A stretch of DNA of 48,028 nt from Bacillota bacterium (GTDB lineage: Bacteria; Bacillota; SHA-98; Ch115; JABLXJ01), in the NCBI GenBank assembly GCA_013178125.1, contig JABLXJ010000019.1, positions 1 to 48,028 of the forward strand, given 5' to 3'. Made by a program: the position numbers and the translations under genes. How positions within the stretch are numbered: the stretch's first letter is position 1; each line of letters opens with the position of its first letter. Below are positions 45,766-48,028 of the stretch, piece by piece. Under the pieces are notes generated by a model. It was not told the origin of the DNA. It worked only from the letters and a program-made list of their open reading frames with translations, and ran no database searches.

Positions 45766-45969
45766 ACCCTGCACCCCCCCGAAAAGGTGAAGATTACGTC
45801 CCCCTTACCACGGTTCGGCCATAGATGCTCATAGACACTTATAGACGTGTAAAAGGAAAAATATGGGACAAGAAGATGAGACAGATCTACCTCTAAATCA
45901 CCTAATCTATATTTATCTATTTATCTATCGCTATGCCCCTTGCGAGGTTCCATTGGGGTACTATAGCTA

Positions 45970-45994
45970 ATTCTCTATAATTTAGAAATTTCCT
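45970..45994 (-). promoter_or_regulatory. Sigma-H-like promoter of spo0A
   Basis: AGGAAAT (45988-45994) and GAAT (45970-45973) with a 14-base spacer on the minus strand resemble sigma-H promoters such as that of spoVG. It lies about 200 bases before the start codon, with a 0A box some 40 bases further upstream. B. subtilis spo0A has a comparable sigma-H promoter under Spo0A control. Confidence 0.45.
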
Positions 45995-46034
45995 CCGTCC
46001 CATCTTCGATTTTTCCCTAAAGGGAGATGCAGGG

Positions 46035-46041
46035 TTCGACA
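46035..46041 (-). promoter_or_regulatory. 0A box (Spo0A binding site)
   Basis: TGTCGAA on the minus strand matches the B. subtilis 0A consensus exactly. A 7-base match is expected several times by chance in a window of this size, and at least two others occur (near 15575 inside a gene and 40606), so its meaning depends on its position. Confidence 0.45.
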
Positions 46042-46108
46042 AGATCCCGCCAGAAGATTCCGCCAGAATCCTCGAGCACAGTGGCTTGCAACTACTTTCC
46101 CAATTTCG

Positions 46109-47173
46109 CTATTCTCTAGGTGGCACAGGCTGACGCGGTGGGAACCAAGGCCTGTTGGTCCCGAATCTTGTATCCAGGACTGCTCCGAGGCCGATTACCG
46201 CCACCGCGATGGCGACGATAAACCCCGCCCCCGGGATCCACCCGAGCACGGCGATGATGAGGGCTCCAACGACCACCTTGACGAGCATCGTCATGGTTGT
46301 ATTTGCGAGCCCCGCGATCCTATCTCCGACTAAAATCGCAATAGCGGCGTGTCCCAGCACCCCCGCTGCTATATATAGCGCCACCCAGACGGGGATAAGC
46401 GGGATTCCGATTAGTGTAATTGCCAAGAATATGATAGCGGGCACAAAGAGGAGCCACCCTACCAGACCGGTGAGCGCCACGTGTCCCAGCTTCGTCTCGA
46501 TCGCCCTAGCCACAGATGTTGTATGATTAGGCCAGACTGCAACGACGACGAGGGATAGAACCAAGGCACCCAAGAGCCGCGCGATCCACAAGGCCCCAAA
46601 AAATCCCCAAGACATGCCCCAGGGCATGTTCCAGGGTCCCATATTCCAGGGCATCCAGTGGGCCCCGGGCCACATCATACCGCGGAAGCCGAACCTGAAT
46701 GGGAACCCCCCGCTTCTGACATCCCCTTCAACAATGGAACCCTCAGCCCTGTAAACTGTCCCGCCAACGCTTGTGACATCACCGCCTACCCTGGCATTCT
46801 CCCCTAGCGAGACCTGGGACCCTATAGATACTACGTCTCCATCGACAACCCCATTCACCTCCACCGGTCCACCGATCGATACGGCGTTTCCGGTTACATG
46901 CCCGTCTATTGTGACCTTCCCGCCGAAGGACACTGCGTCGCCCTCCACCGTCTCGTCCGCAGCAACGTAGATGGGCCCTCCGAACACCACTGAACTGCCG
47001 TTTCTCCTGGTTTCTGCAAACGCGGCCGACGAAGGCCCACCCGGGAGGATCGATATCACGGCCAGAGCCAGCATGGCCGCGATGATCGCGAGCCCTAGGC
47101 GCGCAGAGCCCCTCTTCATCTTCCTCATATCCCCCATATTTCTCATGTCCTCCATTTTCATATTCATATTCAT
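46109..47173 (-). CDS. Bactofilin-like polymer-forming protein with membrane domain
   Basis: 354 residues. Signal or membrane segment at 27-53. Residues 60-150 are short beta-helix repeats (VEGDAVSFGGKVTIDGHVTG, VDGDVVSIGSQVSLGENARV), the bactofilin/polymer-forming pattern. Next comes an unusual Trp/Met/Pro/Gly-rich stretch (about 155-187). Then four or so membrane helices (190-335) and a Pro-rich tail. The N-terminus is odd too: eight Met in the first 19 residues (MNMNMKMEDMRNMGDM). The ATG follows AAGGTGAGGGG. Proteins with this bactofilin-plus-membrane architecture occur in many phyla; their role is unproven but is likely in envelope organisation. Confidence 0.8.
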   Translation of the reverse strand: MNMNMKMEDMRNMGDMRKMKRGSARLGLAIIAAMLALAVISILPGGPSSAAFAETRRNGSSVVFGGPIYVAADETVEGDAVSFGGKVTIDGHVTGNAVSIGGPVEVNGVVDGDVVSIGSQVSLGENARVGGDVTSVGGTVYRAEGSIVEGDVRSGGFPFRFGFRGMMWPGAHWMPWNMGPWNMPWGMSWGFFGALWIARLLGALVLSLVVVAVWPNHTTSVARAIETKLGHVALTGLVGWLLFVPAIIFLAITLIGIPLIPVWVALYIAAGVLGHAAIAILVGDRIAGLANTTMTMLVKVVVGALIIAVLGWIPGAGFIVAIAVAVIGLGAVLDTRFGTNRPWFPPRQPVPPRE

Positions 47174-47517
47174 AATACGCCCCTCACCTTCTCAGGTTTT
47201 TCAGTCTTCTCAAGCTCTTTCCAGCGTCTTTCCAAGTTAACCGGCCTACCCGGCCGGATTTGCCTGCTTATCCAACCGGGCTCGCCTGATCCCCTCCCGG
47301 TTGGGACAGGAGGCGAACCAGCACGGACCCTATCGTAAAATTGACACCAGGAGTATGAACCCTCAACGTGCTTCCCTTTTGTGCCGCAGGCCGCGCAATC
47401 GAACGAGCCGTAGCGATGTAATGAAGTGCAACGATGTAACGATATAAACGACAGTTGTAAAACGGCCTTGAAAGAGCACGAGTGAGAAGGCATGAGGAGG
47501 GGGATAATGATAAAAAA
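47174..47517 (-). other. 344-base gap with two strong hairpins
   Basis: No gene is supported. Two perfect stems lie close together: CCAACCGGG/CCCGGTTGG (47272-47280 with 47296-47304, loop 15) and CCGGCC/GGCCGG (47241-47246 with 47252-47257, loop 5). No T-run follows. Nearer the tRNA, TACATCG-type strings repeat three times (47415-47450). The hairpins may be a leader of the bactofilin gene or may process the tRNA transcript. Confidence 0.5.
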
Positions 47518-47593
47518 TGGTGCGCCTAGCAGGACTCGAACCTGCGCACCCGGCTCCGGAGGCCGGCGCTCTAATCCTCTGAGCTATAGGCGC
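47518..47593 (-). tRNA. tRNA-Arg (anticodon CCG)
   Basis: The minus strand folds into a full cloverleaf. The acceptor stem GCGCCTA pairs with TAGGCGC. The D arm is GCTC...GAGC. The anticodon stem CCGGC/GCCGG encloses loop CTCCGGA with anticodon CCG (reads CGG). The T arm is GCAGG TTCGAGT CCTGC. A discriminator A and an encoded CCA follow, then a run of six T. Confidence 0.95.
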
Positions 47594-47732
47594 ACTCGAA
47601 ACTGGCTTTAACTGGCCTCTGCATAAATCTGGCATAGACTCGAGGTCGATTTTACCCTTTTTTACCCCTTTTTAGCCCTTTAAGGTACCACGGCCTCGTA
47701 TCTCCCCGCTGGAAATTGGTTTTCGTAAATAG

Positions 47733-47762
47733 AGTATACTACGGTCCAAACGCAAAAGTCAA
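47733..47762 (-). promoter_or_regulatory. Sigma-A promoter, probably for tRNA-Arg
   Basis: TTGACT (47757-47762) and TATACT (47733-47738) with an 18-base spacer, five of six matches each. The tRNA 5' end is about 135 bases downstream. Confidence 0.6.
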
Positions 47763-48028
47763 GAAGGCTTATATCCGAAAAATATCTCCAGTTTATGTCT
47801 GTAAAAATATACCTCTTCTGGAAAAGAGGCAGGGAAAAAGGGACGTCGGCCCCCTTTTTTCTGTAAAATTTTCCCCTCCTCTTTCTTAGAGTTTCATTTT
47901 TCCTGAATAGGATAAAAATGAGACCAAAATAGGGAGGGGAACAAAACGACTGCACTAACTTGTTTAAAAGAACTGGATGAAGCATTTGGAGCCCGGGATT
48001 ACGGCGCACTGAAAAGCACGATTCTTGA
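47763..48028. other. AT-rich end of window without clear gene
   Basis: The stretch is visibly richer in A and T than the rest. It holds the hairpin at 47835-47859 and, on the plus strand, a frame open from 47922 to the edge with a GGAGGGG at 47935 but no ATG, GTG or TTG after it. A minus-strand frame of about 109 codons (47680-48009) has no family features and a poor composition for this genome. Confidence 0.5.
47835..47859. terminator. Bidirectional-type hairpin terminator
   Basis: AAAAAGGG (47835-47842) pairs with CCCTTTTT (47852-47859) around a 9-base loop, with T-tract on either strand. It lies just upstream of the tRNA promoter and would end transcription entering from either side. Confidence 0.55.

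Larger units (their letters stand above)
45775..46108 (-). other. spo0A upstream region (334 bases without a gene)
   Basis: On the minus strand this gap holds direct repeats TTCTGGCGGAATC/TTCTGGCGGGATC (46049-46078), a 0A box (46035-46041), a sigma-H-like promoter (45970-45994), an AT-rich GATAAATA repeat (45908-45930) and a TATAGA-type 11-base repeat (45820-45850). No open frame is convincing. Confidence 0.6.

Noticed and set aside
47170-47493. Minus-strand frame with a CAACG-type cysteine pair before the bactofilin gene
   Set aside because: Runs through perfect hairpins and repeats, shows no family, and ends inside the leader of the real gene.
47363-47635. Frame across the tRNA-Arg gene
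   Set aside because: Its Arg/Ala-rich start is simply the translated tRNA.

Overview
The window reads as the chromosome of a diderm, endospore-forming member of the Bacillota (Firmicutes). It pairs marker sporulation genes (spo0A, spoIID, a spoIIQ-like M23 gene, spoIIID) with outer-membrane genes (a BamA-type Omp85, TamB, two OmpH/Skp chaperones, LpxD, a PorV/UPF0164-type barrel). GC is high, the Gly/Pro/Ala content is high, and all recognisable genes except a fragment at the left edge lie on the minus strand. Deep-branching diderm Bacillota such as Limnochordia-like lineages fit, but the class cannot be fixed from sequence reading alone.

In transcription order (right to left): a tRNA-Arg(CCG) behind a good sigma-A-type promoter; a bactofilin-like membrane protein; spo0A behind a long leader with a 0A box and a sigma-H-like promoter; a KtrB/TrkH potassium transporter behind a perfect consensus promoter and a structured leader; a polyamine set (pyruvoyl arginine decarboxylase, spermidine synthase, agmatinase); a full V/A-type ATPase operon (G/H-I-K-E-C-F-A-B-D) whose K subunit carries the Na+-binding residues, closed by a terminator; a patatin-like esterase, an M16 peptidase, argS, a DUF624 membrane protein, an MBL-fold hydrolase, pyrG, a zinc-ribbon protein and rho; then murA-spoIID-spoIIQ-spoIIID-mbl, the order known from Bacillus subtilis; then directly an envelope block (phosphodiester glycosidase with AMIN domain, S55/SpoIVB-like peptidase, tamB, bamA, ompH, giant ompH, lpxD, porV-like).

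The most striking biology is the physical joining of the spore/cell-wall block to an outer-membrane assembly block, with an elongated second OmpH and a three-POTRA Omp85 next to tamB. The most striking DNA-level feature is that many gaps between genes hold short, imperfect tandem repeats, each with its own unit, often starting at the stop codon of the upstream gene and repeating it. No mobile element, CRISPR array or phage gene was seen.
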